Below, piece after piece: positions 50,286-59,676 of a stretch of DNA of 64,000 nt. Made by a program: the position numbers and the translations under genes. Source of the DNA: Anaerolineae bacterium (lineage in GTDB: Bacteria; Chloroflexota; Anaerolineae; Aggregatilineales; Phototrophicaceae); the NCBI GenBank assembly GCA_022843385.1, contig JALHNT010000006.1:86262-150261 (forward strand). The letters run 5' to 3'. The notes under the pieces are model-generated. The model searched no databases and was not told the origin of the DNA. It saw nothing but the letters and a program-made list of their open reading frames with translations. Position 1 is the first letter of the stretch, and every line of letters begins with the position of its first letter.

Positions 50286-52811
50286 ATGGCGGCGATACGG
50301 TTACTGATTATCCATCCGCAGATGAATATGGTGGTGAAGCTCAAACAAGCGCTGGAGCAAACCCGCGAGTATGTGGTCAACGGCTTCATCAAGGCCGAGC
50401 CGGCGCTCGACCTGCTGCGCAACAATCCGCAGGATGTCGTGCTGATTCATGCCGATCCCAACAGCCAGCAGGCGGGCAAGATGATCCAGCAGCTTCGCGC
50501 CGCTCAGCCGGATCTGGCAATTGTGGTCACACCGCGCCAGAACGACATCGGTTCTCTACGCATCCAGGGTATGATCGACTCGCCCTTTACCGCCCGCGAA
50601 CTCATTACGGTACTACGGAAGGCGCTCGACCCGACGGTCACCCAACCCGCGCCGCCTGAACCACCTGCCTCGCGCACACCGCGTCCGACGCGCCGGACGG
50701 ATGAAGTCGCGGCGGCCACCGCCCCACCGACCGAACGACCGACCCAACCCGCAGCGCCGGAGCGCCGCCCCGTTCCACCGCCCACCATCGCCTCATTGGG
50801 GCAGATCGTCAAGGACTTTGGCATCGAGCCGCCGATAGAAGAGAGCGATACGCTGCAAGTGCCGACCAAAGACTCGGGCGCACTGCGGCAGTTCCTGGCG
50901 ACCAGCGGCGATCCACGCCAGGACGATGATTTCCGCGACATCCTGGGCACGATCGAGAATGACCACCCGACGGTTGAATCGGATGCACCAACCAGTTTCG
51001 ACAACCTGATTACGTCGATGGCACCACAGGACGAGGTGGAGCCGCTGCCGCAGCGCCGCAGCCGCCTGGTCGATATGGTCGTCAATGTGCAGCGCCCAGC
51101 GCCGCCAGCCACCCTTCCGCCAGAACCGGCTGTCGATGACAGCGATACCTTCGGGCGACTGGCCGCCGAAGAGCCACCCGTTCCTGATCTTCAGGATGGC
51201 GGCACGGTCAGTGATTTTATGGTGCGGATCGATGACAGCAACTTCCGTTCGGTGCTGGATCTCCTGCGCGAAAAGCCGACCGATGATGTGATTGATACGA
51301 CGCGCAAGACCGGGCGCATCAACCCGGTTGCGCCGGAAGACCCGTTCAGCAGCTTCTACGGCAAGCAGGAGTTCACTGACGAAGCGACCGATCAGGTCAT
51401 CAAGAGCAGCTTTGATGAGCTGCTGGCACAGGAACCACCCGTAGACAAAGAAGCCAGCGTCGCCCAGGTGGTGCTGGAAAGCACGCTCGACAACACGCGC
51501 GGCGAGGGGTCGGTCTCGGTTGAGCAATTGCTGACCGATATTGAAGCTCGCCTTCAGGAGCATCAACTGCGCATCCGCCCGCTGCCGTCGTGGGACATGG
51601 ATACGACCAATTTCAATGTAGCCGCGGTGAGTGTCCCGACCGACCCGGAAAATCGCGAACCCGGCTTCCTGCCCGGCGAACTGCCGCCCGGCGAGTTGAT
51701 TCCGCCCGAACTGCCGACAGCGGATGCCAGCGATGTGTGGACGACACGGGCATCAAAAGCCACGCTCGACACCTTTGACACGCGCGCCAATCAGATCGAA
51801 GAAACGCTGATCGACGCGATTGACCTGGACGACACCCGGTCATCCAAACCGGTCGAGCTTGCGCCACCGCCGATGCCCGATCAATTGCCGGAATTCGCCA
51901 GCGAGCCAACCGTTCGCCACGATTACGCCCCCACTGACGATGCCTGGTCGCTCGCCGCAACCGCCGAGCCGGAAGCGCCGCAGATCATTGATGACTGGGG
52001 CATCGACCCGCAGACCGAAGCCCCACCGCTCTCGCCAGAAGAGATGCGGCTGGCGCGGATGGCACTGACGTTGACGCAGATGTCGTTGGAAACCAGCGCT
52101 GAAGGCACCCTGCTCACGCAGAAGAACCAGATCATCGCCGTATCCGGTCATCTTTCGACCCAGGACACGGTTGAACTGACCACGCTCATCCACAACGACT
52201 GGAGCACCGAAGGACGGGGAGCGCGGCTGCGCTACTTCACCCTGCCCAGCAGCGGCAAGGATTATCTGCTGTACTCGATCCGCACCGAGGGCGGACTGGT
52301 GTTATCCACCATTTTCGATGGCAAGACGCCTCTGAGCGTCATCCGCGAACAAAGCCGCAAGCTGGCGACCGCGCTGCAAGCCGTCCCGGAAGACGCAGCC
52401 GAAATGCCCGAAGCGCCCAGCCGCCCAGCCCAGGCGCTGGTGACGCAGCCGGTTGGCGAACGCTTCACCTATCTCTGGCTGCTGAACGATCCACAGAAAC
52501 CCCTCAGCCCCACCGTCGCCACCGCCATCACCGCCGGGCTGACCACCCAACTGCGCGAACTGGCCTGGGATGTGCAGCAGGTGCAGGTTGAAGAAGACTA
52601 TGTCTATCTGCTGGCTGGCGTGCCGGGCGAGACGCCATCCTATGCCGTCGTGCGCGACCTGAAGAAACGGGCCAGCGAGATCGCCAGCACGGTTGATCGC
52701 AGCCTCGCCAAAACTCATCTCTGGGCCGATAGCTATCTGGTGCTGACGCCGGGTCGGGAGATGAGCCTACCGGAAATCCAGGAGTTCATTAATTTCCAGC
52801 GGATGATGTAG
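50286..52811 (+). CDS. large regulator-like protein with an inactivated IS200/Y1-transposase-like C-terminal domain
   Basis: 841 residues from ATG 50286. Residues 1-110 look like a receiver-type fold without the usual phospho-acceptor context (VVLIHADPNS). A long Pro/acidic disordered middle (about 115-580) contains the repeated style ELPPGELIPPELP. Residues about 585-700 resemble a Roadblock/LC7-like fold. Residues about 723-841 follow the IS200/Y1 transposase pattern: FTYLWLLNDPQKPLS, VEEDYVYLLAGVP and LWADSYLVLTPG, then EIQEFINFQ. The HUH-like position is Y772-V-Y774, and the catalytic Tyr position is Phe834 with Gln838 kept, so it cannot act as a transposase. The next gene starts three bases after its stop. 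Confidence 0.75.
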   Translation: MAAIRLLIIHPQMNMVVKLKQALEQTREYVVNGFIKAEPALDLLRNNPQDVVLIHADPNSQQAGKMIQQLRAAQPDLAIVVTPRQNDIGSLRIQGMIDSPFTARELITVLRKALDPTVTQPAPPEPPASRTPRPTRRTDEVAAATAPPTERPTQPAAPERRPVPPPTIASLGQIVKDFGIEPPIEESDTLQVPTKDSGALRQFLATSGDPRQDDDFRDILGTIENDHPTVESDAPTSFDNLITSMAPQDEVEPLPQRRSRLVDMVVNVQRPAPPATLPPEPAVDDSDTFGRLAAEEPPVPDLQDGGTVSDFMVRIDDSNFRSVLDLLREKPTDDVIDTTRKTGRINPVAPEDPFSSFYGKQEFTDEATDQVIKSSFDELLAQEPPVDKEASVAQVVLESTLDNTRGEGSVSVEQLLTDIEARLQEHQLRIRPLPSWDMDTTNFNVAAVSVPTDPENREPGFLPGELPPGELIPPELPTADASDVWTTRASKATLDTFDTRANQIEETLIDAIDLDDTRSSKPVELAPPPMPDQLPEFASEPTVRHDYAPTDDAWSLAATAEPEAPQIIDDWGIDPQTEAPPLSPEEMRLARMALTLTQMSLETSAEGTLLTQKNQIIAVSGHLSTQDTVELTTLIHNDWSTEGRGARLRYFTLPSSGKDYLLYSIRTEGGLVLSTIFDGKTPLSVIREQSRKLATALQAVPEDAAEMPEAPSRPAQALVTQPVGERFTYLWLLNDPQKPLSPTVATAITAGLTTQLRELAWDVQQVQVEEDYVYLLAGVPGETPSYAVVRDLKKRASEIASTVDRSLAKTHLWADSYLVLTPGREMSLPEIQEFINFQRMM

Positions 52812-52814
52812 CCA

Positions 52815-53477
52815 GTGGCGCAACCGGAATGGATCAACCGTTATCTCCAGGATTTTGATGTCCAGCCCGAACAGATGGGGCAGCGCATCTCCGCCGGGCG
52901 GCAGCACACCATCTACCGCTATGGCGTTGACGAAGTCATCAAAATTCCGCAGCGTTCGCTCTATATGAAGGTGTATGGCCCGTTTCATCACGAGACCATC
53001 GTGCGCGATCTGAACATCCTGCTGGAGCATCTGGGCGAATTCATCATCCCCACCCGTGTCCTGCAATCCCGCACCGACCCGGATGATTATGTCATCGTGC
53101 AGCAGTGGCTGCCGCAATCCGAATTCCTGACCGGCCTCAACTATCCGGCGACCGGTGACGACTTACAGCGCATCACCGAAGGTAACCGCGCCATCATCCA
53201 GAAGTATCGCGTCAGCGTCGATTTTCTGGGCAACATCGGCTTTCAGCAGTGCCTCAAAGCCAGCCTGATGCGGCAGCCGCAGCGAGCCTGCATGAACAAT
53301 CTGCTGGTCGTCCCCGGCGCTGAACGCCCGTGCATCCGCATCGCCGATACCAACCTCTCCGAACTGCGTTTCCACTATCACGCCGAAGTCGGCCTGTTCC
53401 AATGGGTCATCGACTCGGCGCTGTTTCAGATCACCCGCCTGCTCATCCATGACAACTTCGGGGTCGAACTGCTATAA
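52815..53477 (+). CDS. unrecognised protein, possibly a degenerate protein-kinase-like fold
   Basis: 220 residues from GTG 52815, three bases after the preceding stop. I do not recognise a family. Some segments recall kinase folds: RQHTIYRYGVDEVIKIPQR (glycine-poor N-lobe with a Lys), YVIVQQWLP (hinge-like), NNLLVVPG and CIRIADTNLSELRF (DFG-like position occupied by ADT). Catalytic residues are not convincing, so if it is a kinase fold it is probably inactive. Operon context links it to the regulator-like protein upstream. The polA promoter overlaps its stop codon. Confidence 0.6.
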   Translation: MAQPEWINRYLQDFDVQPEQMGQRISAGRQHTIYRYGVDEVIKIPQRSLYMKVYGPFHHETIVRDLNILLEHLGEFIIPTRVLQSRTDPDDYVIVQQWLPQSEFLTGLNYPATGDDLQRITEGNRAIIQKYRVSVDFLGNIGFQQCLKASLMRQPQRACMNNLLVVPGAERPCIRIADTNLSELRFHYHAEVGLFQWVIDSALFQITRLLIHDNFGVELL

Positions 53478-53478
53478 T
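53450..53478 (+). promoter_or_regulatory. promoter of polA
   Basis: TGACAA (53450-53455), 17 bases, then TATAAT (53473-53478). The -10 overlaps the stop codon of the upstream gene; the polA ATG is 39 bases further on. Confidence 0.55.
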
Positions 53479-53517
53479 TCGCCCAAATGTTCCGATTCAC
53501 CCATGAAGGGGTCTCGC

Positions 53518-56271
53518 ATGGCACAGCGTCCCATGTTTTACATCATCGACGGACACGCCCTGGCCTACCGCCAGTTCTTCGCCCTGCCGGTCAGCAGCTT
53601 CAACACCCGCTCCGGCGAGCCGACCAACGCCGTCTACGGCTTCGCCCGCACGCTGATGGACATCATGCAGCGCGAGAAGCCAGAGTATTTCGCCGTCAGT
53701 TTTGACAAAGGTCTGAGCGGGCGCGATGACCTCTTCGGTGAGTACAAAGGCACACGGGAGAAAATGCCGGGGGAACTGGTGACGCAGATGCAGCGCATCA
53801 CCCAACTGGTCGAAGCCTTCAACATGCCGCTGCTGGCGCTGGAAGGCTATGAGGCCGACGATGTGATCGGCAGCGTCATCGCCCAGGCCCCTGATGTGAA
53901 TATCCGTATCGTGACAGGAGACCGCGACATCCTGCAACTGCTGAGTGAGCAGGTGACGGTGCAGCTTCCGCGCAAGGGCGAGGCCGATGTCGTCTTCGAT
54001 GTCGAGAAGTTCCGCGCCGAGTACGAGCTTGAACCCTGGCAGTTGGTCGAACTCAAGGGGTTGGCCGGCGATAGTTCGGATAACATCCCCGGCGTCCGGG
54101 GCATCGGCGAGAAGACCGCCACTGACCTGCTGAAGAAGTACACCAGCATCGCCGGCATCTATGAACACATCGACGAGCTGAAAGGCGCGACGCAGAAAAA
54201 GCTGATCGAAGGGCGCGAGATGGCCTTCCTCAGTCACAACCTGGCGACCATCCGCCGCAATGTGCCGATCACGCTCCATTTGGAGTCGTGCCTGACTCAT
54301 GATTACGACGCCAGCCGGGTCGATCAACTCTTCGCCGACCTCGAATTCCGTTCGCTGCGGGATCGCCTGCCAAAAGCCCAGGCGCAGATGTCGCTGTTCG
54401 ATATGAATACGGTCAGCGATATGCCAGCCACACCCGCCGAGCCACCCCCGCCGGTGTGCGAAACCATCATCGTCCAGGATGAAGCCGGGCTGAAAGCGCT
54501 GGTCGCCGCTCTGAATCAGGCGGATGCCATCGCCTTCGACACCGAAACCACCAGCACCGACCACATGATGGCGCGGCTGGTCGGCATCTCGCTGGCCGTC
54601 AACGCCGATGAGGGATATTACATTCCGGTGGGGCATCAAGCGGGGCAGCAGCTTCCACAAGAAACTATCATTCAGGCGCTCCGCCCGCCGCTGACCGACC
54701 CGGCCATCCCCAAATATGCCCACAATGCCGGTTACGATCTGGTGATTATGCAGCGCAACGGCATCGACGTGAGTCCCATCACCTTCGATACGATGGTGGC
54801 CGAGTGGCTGCGTAGCCCGGACAGCAAGTTCCTCGGCCTGAAGAATCTGGCGCGCCAGGAACTCGATGTCCACATGACCGAGATCAGCGAACTGATTGGC
54901 AGCGGCAAGAAGCAAATCACGATGGATCAGGTGTCGGTCGAAAAAGCCGCCCCGTATGCCGCCGCCGATGCCGTCATCACTTACCGGTTGGTGGAAAAAC
55001 TCCGTCCCCCGCTGGAAGAACTAAACCTGATGGCGCTGTACCAAACGCTGGAACTGCCCCTCATCCCGGTCATCTGCGCCCTGGAAAAAGCTGGCGTGGC
55101 GCTCGACCGGCGTTATCTGGCGCAACTGAGCGACCAGTTGACCGGGCAGCTCGCTAACCTGGAAGACACCATCTACACCGTCAGCGGCTACGGGCGCTTC
55201 AACATCAACAGCCCCAAACAGTTGAATGATGTCCTGTTCGGCAGACTCAACCTGCCGACCAAAGACATCGCCAAAACACAGCACGGTTACTCCACCGATG
55301 CCGGGGTGCTGGACAGCCTGAAGGGGCAGCATCCAGTCATCGACAGCATCCTGGAATACCGCGAACTGACCAAACTCAAAGGCACCTATGTCGATGCCCT
55401 GCCCCTGCTCATCAATTCGCAGACGGGCCGGGTGCATACCAGCTATAACCAGACCGGCACCAGCACCGGGCGCATCAGCAGCAGCAACCCCAACCTGCAA
55501 AACATCCCGATCCGCACCGAAGCCGGGCGCGAAGTTCGGCGGGCGTTCGTGGCGGCACCGGGGACTAAACTGCTGTCGGTCGATTACAGCCAGGTGGAAC
55601 TGCGTATCCTGGCGCACATCAGCCGTGACCCGACGCTGCTGGATGCCTTCGCCCACAACCTCGACATTCATGCCGCGACGGCCGCGGCGGTCTATGGCAT
55701 CCCGCTGGAGACCATCACCAAAGCCCAGCGTAACTTTGCCAAGCGGGTGAACTTCGGCCTGATCTATGGCATGAGCGCCTTCCGGCTGGCAAAGGAAAGC
55801 TCGCTGACGCTGGCTGAGGCGCGTGAATTCGTCGATGAATACTTCCGCCGGCTGCCGGGGGTCAAGCAATATCTCGATGAGACCAAACAAAAAGCGCGGC
55901 ACGAGTCCATCACCACCCTGTTTGGTCGGCGGCGCGATTTCCCGATTCTGCGCACCGCCAACCAGCGCAGCAACCAGGCGGCGGTACAGGGCGAAGAACG
56001 GGTCGCCATCAACATGCCGATTCAAGGGACGGCCGCCGACATCATGAAGCGGGCGATGATTGACCTGTATCGTGAACTGGGGCAGCGCCGCCTGTCCGGT
56101 CACATGATCCTGCAAGTGCATGATGAACTGGTGCTGGAAGTGCCTGAAAGTGAGCTGCAAACCACCCGCGATCTGGTGGTCAACGTGATGGAAAGCGCCT
56201 ACATGATGGATGCGCCGCTGCGCGCCAACGCCAGCTACGGCGACAACTGGCGCGACATGACCAGCTTCTGA
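53518..56271 (+). CDS. polA: DNA polymerase I
   Basis: 917 residues from ATG 53518, with AAGGGG seven bases upstream. Three domains. The 5'-3' exonuclease (1-290) has IIDGHALAYR, GDRDILQLL and GLAGDSSDNIPGVRGIGEKTA. The 3'-5' exonuclease has Asp341-Thr-Glu343 in AFDTETTSTD, so the proofreading acidic pair is present. The polymerase domain has motif A LSVDYSQVELRILAH (Asp689), the O-helix KRVNFGLIYGMSAFRLA and motif C VHDELVLE (Asp869). It acts in Okazaki-fragment maturation and repair. Length is normal for family A full-length enzymes. Confidence 0.97.
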   Translation: MAQRPMFYIIDGHALAYRQFFALPVSSFNTRSGEPTNAVYGFARTLMDIMQREKPEYFAVSFDKGLSGRDDLFGEYKGTREKMPGELVTQMQRITQLVEAFNMPLLALEGYEADDVIGSVIAQAPDVNIRIVTGDRDILQLLSEQVTVQLPRKGEADVVFDVEKFRAEYELEPWQLVELKGLAGDSSDNIPGVRGIGEKTATDLLKKYTSIAGIYEHIDELKGATQKKLIEGREMAFLSHNLATIRRNVPITLHLESCLTHDYDASRVDQLFADLEFRSLRDRLPKAQAQMSLFDMNTVSDMPATPAEPPPPVCETIIVQDEAGLKALVAALNQADAIAFDTETTSTDHMMARLVGISLAVNADEGYYIPVGHQAGQQLPQETIIQALRPPLTDPAIPKYAHNAGYDLVIMQRNGIDVSPITFDTMVAEWLRSPDSKFLGLKNLARQELDVHMTEISELIGSGKKQITMDQVSVEKAAPYAAADAVITYRLVEKLRPPLEELNLMALYQTLELPLIPVICALEKAGVALDRRYLAQLSDQLTGQLANLEDTIYTVSGYGRFNINSPKQLNDVLFGRLNLPTKDIAKTQHGYSTDAGVLDSLKGQHPVIDSILEYRELTKLKGTYVDALPLLINSQTGRVHTSYNQTGTSTGRISSSNPNLQNIPIRTEAGREVRRAFVAAPGTKLLSVDYSQVELRILAHISRDPTLLDAFAHNLDIHAATAAAVYGIPLETITKAQRNFAKRVNFGLIYGMSAFRLAKESSLTLAEAREFVDEYFRRLPGVKQYLDETKQKARHESITTLFGRRRDFPILRTANQRSNQAAVQGEERVAINMPIQGTAADIMKRAMIDLYRELGQRRLSGHMILQVHDELVLEVPESELQTTRDLVVNVMESAYMMDAPLRANASYGDNWRDMTSF

Positions 56272-56344
56272 TGATTGGCGACTCTTTTGGGTGTGTTTCA
56301 CAGTAGAGTACCATCCGCCTGAATAGCGCATCCGACCGGGCCAG

Positions 56345-56386
56345 ACCCCCTTCTCCCAGTGGGAGAAGGGGGCGGGGGATGAGGGC
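56345..56386. repeat. REP/MITE-like palindrome, half unit
   Basis: CCCCCTTCTCCCA/GTGGGAGAAGGGGG plus the GGGGATGAGGGC end. Same family as 8590, 46315 and 48367. It lies between polA and argF (same orientation) and may end the polA transcript. Confidence 0.7.
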
Positions 56387-56447
56387 TTCGCACACACCTG
56401 AAACACCTCGGCAACCCTTTTGGCTTATTTCGCCATCGGGGGTGTTA

Positions 56448-56456
56448 TGCTATACT
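56448..56456 (+). promoter_or_regulatory. extended -10 promoter of argF
   Basis: TG-C-TATACT, with TATACT at 56451-56456, lies 36 bases before the argF ATG. No strong -35 is visible at the right distance. No clear ARG box was found in the short leader. Confidence 0.45.
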
Positions 56457-56492
56457 TCGATGCACTGCGCTTCTCATTCACGACTGCACAAC

Positions 56493-57410
56493 ATGAAAGA
56501 CTTTATTTCACTCTCGAACTGGGCAACAAAAGAACTCTGGTATCTGATTGATCTCGCCAAACATCTAAAATACGAACTGCGTTCCGGCGGCAACCGTCCC
56601 GTCATGCACGGCAAGGTGCTGGCGATGATCTTCCAGAAGCCATCGCTGCGGACCAAGGTCTCATTCGAGGTCGCCATGAAACAGCTTGGCGGCGATGCGA
56701 TTTATCTGGGGCCGGAAGAAGTTGGGCTGGGGAAGCGCGAGAGCGTGCCGGATGTAGCGCGGGTGCTTTCGGTCTATACCCAGGGGATCATGGCGCGCGT
56801 CTTCGATCATCATTACATCGAGGAACTGGCGAAATGGTCGCCGCTGCCGGTCATCAACGGCCTGAGCGATGAGCATCACCCGTGTCAGGTGATGGGCGAT
56901 ATGCTGACGATCTATGAGCATTTCGGTCGTCTGGAACGGCTGAAAGTGGCCTATGTCGGCGATGGCAATAATGTGGCAGCGTCGCTGGTGCTGGCGGCGG
57001 CGCACTTCGGAATGCACTTCACCATCGGCGCACCGGAAGGCTACATGCTGCCGGAAGGCGTGCTGGACGAAGCAGCCCCGATTGCCGAGCGCAACGGCGG
57101 CAAGATTAACCTGTACAATGATCCCTATGAGGCGGTGGCGGGTGCCGACATCGTCTACACTGATACCTGGGTCAGCATGGGGCAGGAAGCCGAGACGGCT
57201 TCGCGGCTCAAGATCATGGAGCCGTACCAGGTTAATCACAAACTGGTCGCCCGCGCCAACCAGTACGCAATTGTGATGCACTGCCTGCCAGCCCATCGCG
57301 GGCAGGAGATCACCGACGAGATTGCCGATGGGCCACAGTCGGTCATTTTCCCACAGGCGGAGAACCGGCTACACATGCAAAAGGCAATCTTAGTTAAACT
57401 GATGGCTTGA
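56493..57410 (+). CDS. argF: ornithine carbamoyltransferase
   Basis: 305 residues from ATG 56493. The carbamoyl-phosphate loop is FQKPSLRTKVSFE (S51-L-R-T-K55; the common form is STRTR). HHPCQVMGDM, DTWVSMGQE and the ornithine-site HCLPAHRG are typical of ornithine carbamoyltransferases and distinguish it from aspartate carbamoyltransferase. It converts ornithine and carbamoyl phosphate to citrulline in arginine synthesis. No other arg gene is adjacent. The variant S-L-R-T loop occurs in some OTC relatives, so a related transcarbamylase is a small possibility. Confidence 0.92.
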   Translation: MKDFISLSNWATKELWYLIDLAKHLKYELRSGGNRPVMHGKVLAMIFQKPSLRTKVSFEVAMKQLGGDAIYLGPEEVGLGKRESVPDVARVLSVYTQGIMARVFDHHYIEELAKWSPLPVINGLSDEHHPCQVMGDMLTIYEHFGRLERLKVAYVGDGNNVAASLVLAAAHFGMHFTIGAPEGYMLPEGVLDEAAPIAERNGGKINLYNDPYEAVAGADIVYTDTWVSMGQEAETASRLKIMEPYQVNHKLVARANQYAIVMHCLPAHRGQEITDEIADGPQSVIFPQAENRLHMQKAILVKLMA

Positions 57411-57430
57411 GTGGATACGGAACAGGAACT

Positions 57431-59674
57431 ATGCCCGGAAACCGTGACGTCTACGACAATGCGATGAACGCGGGACACAACGCCGCCTGGGACAAAGAGT
57501 GGCAGATGGCCGTCGCCGCGTACAGCCAGGCCATCAAGGAATTCCCGGACGACTACGAAGCCCACATCCATTTTGGGCTGGCTCTGCTCGAAGTCGGGCG
57601 GCTGGATGACGCGCTCAAGGTCTACAATCGCGCCCACCAGATTTCACCGAACGACGCCATTCCGCTGGAAAAGAGCGCCGACATTCTGGAAAAGATGGGG
57701 CGACTGAAAGACGCGGCGCAACAGTATGTCAACGTCGCCGATGTTTATCTGGCACAGCGCGACCTGAACAAGGCCATCGAAAACTGGAAGCAGGCCACCC
57801 GCCTGACACCCGGCATGGTCAGTGTGCATGGCAAGCTGGCGCAGGCATACGAACGGCTGGGCGAAAAAGATAAAGCCGTGCGCGAATACACCGTGCTGGC
57901 CGCCAACTTTCAACGGCTGGGTGACCGGGAGAAAGCCTTCAAGGCCATCGAGCGCTCGATCCGGCTCGACCCGCGTAATGCCGCCGTGCTGAACGCCCGC
58001 CGCGCCCTCGAAGCCGGTGCCGACATCGTGATTCCCGGTGGCGACAAAGAGAAAGAACCGGTGAAGTCCGTCCCATCTGCGCCGGCGCGCCAGCCACGCG
58101 AAGCCGCACAGCCGATGGTCACCGAGGCCGATCCGCTGGGGCCGATGGGCGAAAGTCTGACCGAAGCGATGGGGCTGCTGGCAACTTATGTGTTCGAGAA
58201 CATGGCGCTGGATGCCTCCGGCGCGGATGCCCTGCAAGCGCTTGAACTCCAGCGGCAGAGCATCTTCGATGAGTCGATTGCGGCCTATCTGCGGGCGGTA
58301 CCCCGCCTCAATCACCCGGCGCTGAAGATGAATCTGGGTGGGCTGCTGGTGCTGGAAGAACGCTATGATGAAGCGGTCAAGCACCTGGGCGAAGCCTCGA
58401 TGCATCCCCAACTCGCGCCCGGCGCGTTCCACGCTCTGGGGGTCGCCTACGCCAAGCTGGATAAACAAAAGCAGGCCACCAACTACCTGATGCAAAGTCT
58501 TCAGGCGGTGGACATCAACCTGTCGATGGCACGGGAGGATGAGGGGCGCATCGCTGAGGTCTACGACGATCTGCTCCAGGTCATCGCCAGCCGTCCGGTG
58601 GATACCTTGCAGCAGATCAATCAGCGCTTCCTCAATCTGCTCAGCGGCAAGGAGTGGAAACAGCGCATCGTAGAGACCCGACGCCAGCTTCAGGAAACAC
58701 TTCAGACCCAGGGCGAGCAGGCCACGGTTGATCTGCTGACCGCCAACCGCAGTGATGAACTGACCGAGTCGATTGCCCGAATCGAACGCTATATGCGGCA
58801 GGGACTCTTCACTATTGCGCTGGACGAAGCCCACCGCGCCGTTGAATTCTCGCCCTTCTATCTACCGGTGCATGTCTACATGGCCGAGATCATGATGCGC
58901 GAAGGCCGGGTGCGCCAGGCCATCACCAAGTACAACATGATCGCCAAGACTTATCTGGTACGCGGCGAGAATGACCGCGCCGCTTCGATCCTGAGCGAAG
59001 TGTTGGAGATGGCACCGCTGGATATTTCGGTGCGTATCAGCCTGATCGAGCTGCTCGAAAGCGAACAGCGGTGGGATGAAGCGCTGGATCAATATGTTGA
59101 TCTAGCCGATACCCACCATCAACTGGGCAACTTCGATATGGCGCGCGATGTGTTCACGTCTGCCGAACGGATGGCGCACCGTGTCAACGCCTCCACCGAC
59201 AAACTGGTACGGATCAAGCACCGCATCGCCGACATCGACCAGATGCGGCTGGATATGCGCAAAGCCCAGAAGACCTACGAAGAAATTATCCAGATCGACC
59301 CGAACGACGAACGGGCGCACCGGATGCTGGTCGATCTGCATTATCGCCAGACCAACGCGGTTGAAGCCATTCGCAAGCTGGACGGGCTGCTCAAGATTTA
59401 TGCCCGTAACAAGCAGCCCAACCGCATCACGCAACTGCTCGAAGAACTGGTGACGACCTACCCCAACGATACCGGCCTGCGTTCGCGCCTGGCCGCCATC
59501 TACCGCCAGTTGAATCGTAAGGAAGATGCCATCAAGCAGCTCGATGCGCTGGGCGAATTGCAACTGGAAGCCGGTCTGCACCAGGATGCCATCACCACCA
59601 TCCGCCAGATCATCGCCATGAACCCGCCCGGCATCGAAGACTACAAACGGCTGTTGGGTCAATTGGGCGGCTGA
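57431..59674 (+). CDS. large TPR-repeat protein
   Basis: About 747 residues from ATG 57431 with AGGAAC upstream; a TTG at 57407 is an alternative. Many tetratricopeptide repeats with the pattern YEAHIHFGLALLEVGRLDDA, then repeats at about 45-210, 280-345 and 470-720. A charged/Pro-rich break lies near 215-245. No signal peptide, so it is a cytoplasmic scaffold. It lies two bases upstream of the c-di-AMP cyclase gene and is probably co-transcribed with it, which hints at a role near c-di-AMP or envelope control (inference). Confidence 0.85.
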   Translation: MPGNRDVYDNAMNAGHNAAWDKEWQMAVAAYSQAIKEFPDDYEAHIHFGLALLEVGRLDDALKVYNRAHQISPNDAIPLEKSADILEKMGRLKDAAQQYVNVADVYLAQRDLNKAIENWKQATRLTPGMVSVHGKLAQAYERLGEKDKAVREYTVLAANFQRLGDREKAFKAIERSIRLDPRNAAVLNARRALEAGADIVIPGGDKEKEPVKSVPSAPARQPREAAQPMVTEADPLGPMGESLTEAMGLLATYVFENMALDASGADALQALELQRQSIFDESIAAYLRAVPRLNHPALKMNLGGLLVLEERYDEAVKHLGEASMHPQLAPGAFHALGVAYAKLDKQKQATNYLMQSLQAVDINLSMAREDEGRIAEVYDDLLQVIASRPVDTLQQINQRFLNLLSGKEWKQRIVETRRQLQETLQTQGEQATVDLLTANRSDELTESIARIERYMRQGLFTIALDEAHRAVEFSPFYLPVHVYMAEIMMREGRVRQAITKYNMIAKTYLVRGENDRAASILSEVLEMAPLDISVRISLIELLESEQRWDEALDQYVDLADTHHQLGNFDMARDVFTSAERMAHRVNASTDKLVRIKHRIADIDQMRLDMRKAQKTYEEIIQIDPNDERAHRMLVDLHYRQTNAVEAIRKLDGLLKIYARNKQPNRITQLLEELVTTYPNDTGLRSRLAAIYRQLNRKEDAIKQLDALGELQLEAGLHQDAITTIRQIIAMNPPGIEDYKRLLGQLGG

Positions 59675-59676
59675 CG

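Noticed and set aside
50286..52811. Considered as an active IS200-type insertion sequence
   Set aside because: The HUH histidines and catalytic tyrosine positions are substituted, the domain is the tail of an 841-residue protein, and no flanking element ends or tnpB are seen.
53497..54915. 472-codon open frame on the minus strand opposite polA
   Set aside because: It mirrors a gene with clear family motifs; long antisense frames are expected from GC-rich codon usage. The encoded sequence shows no domain pattern.
55021..56406. 461-codon minus-strand frame opposite the polymerase domain
   Set aside because: Antisense shadow of the conserved polA 3' half.
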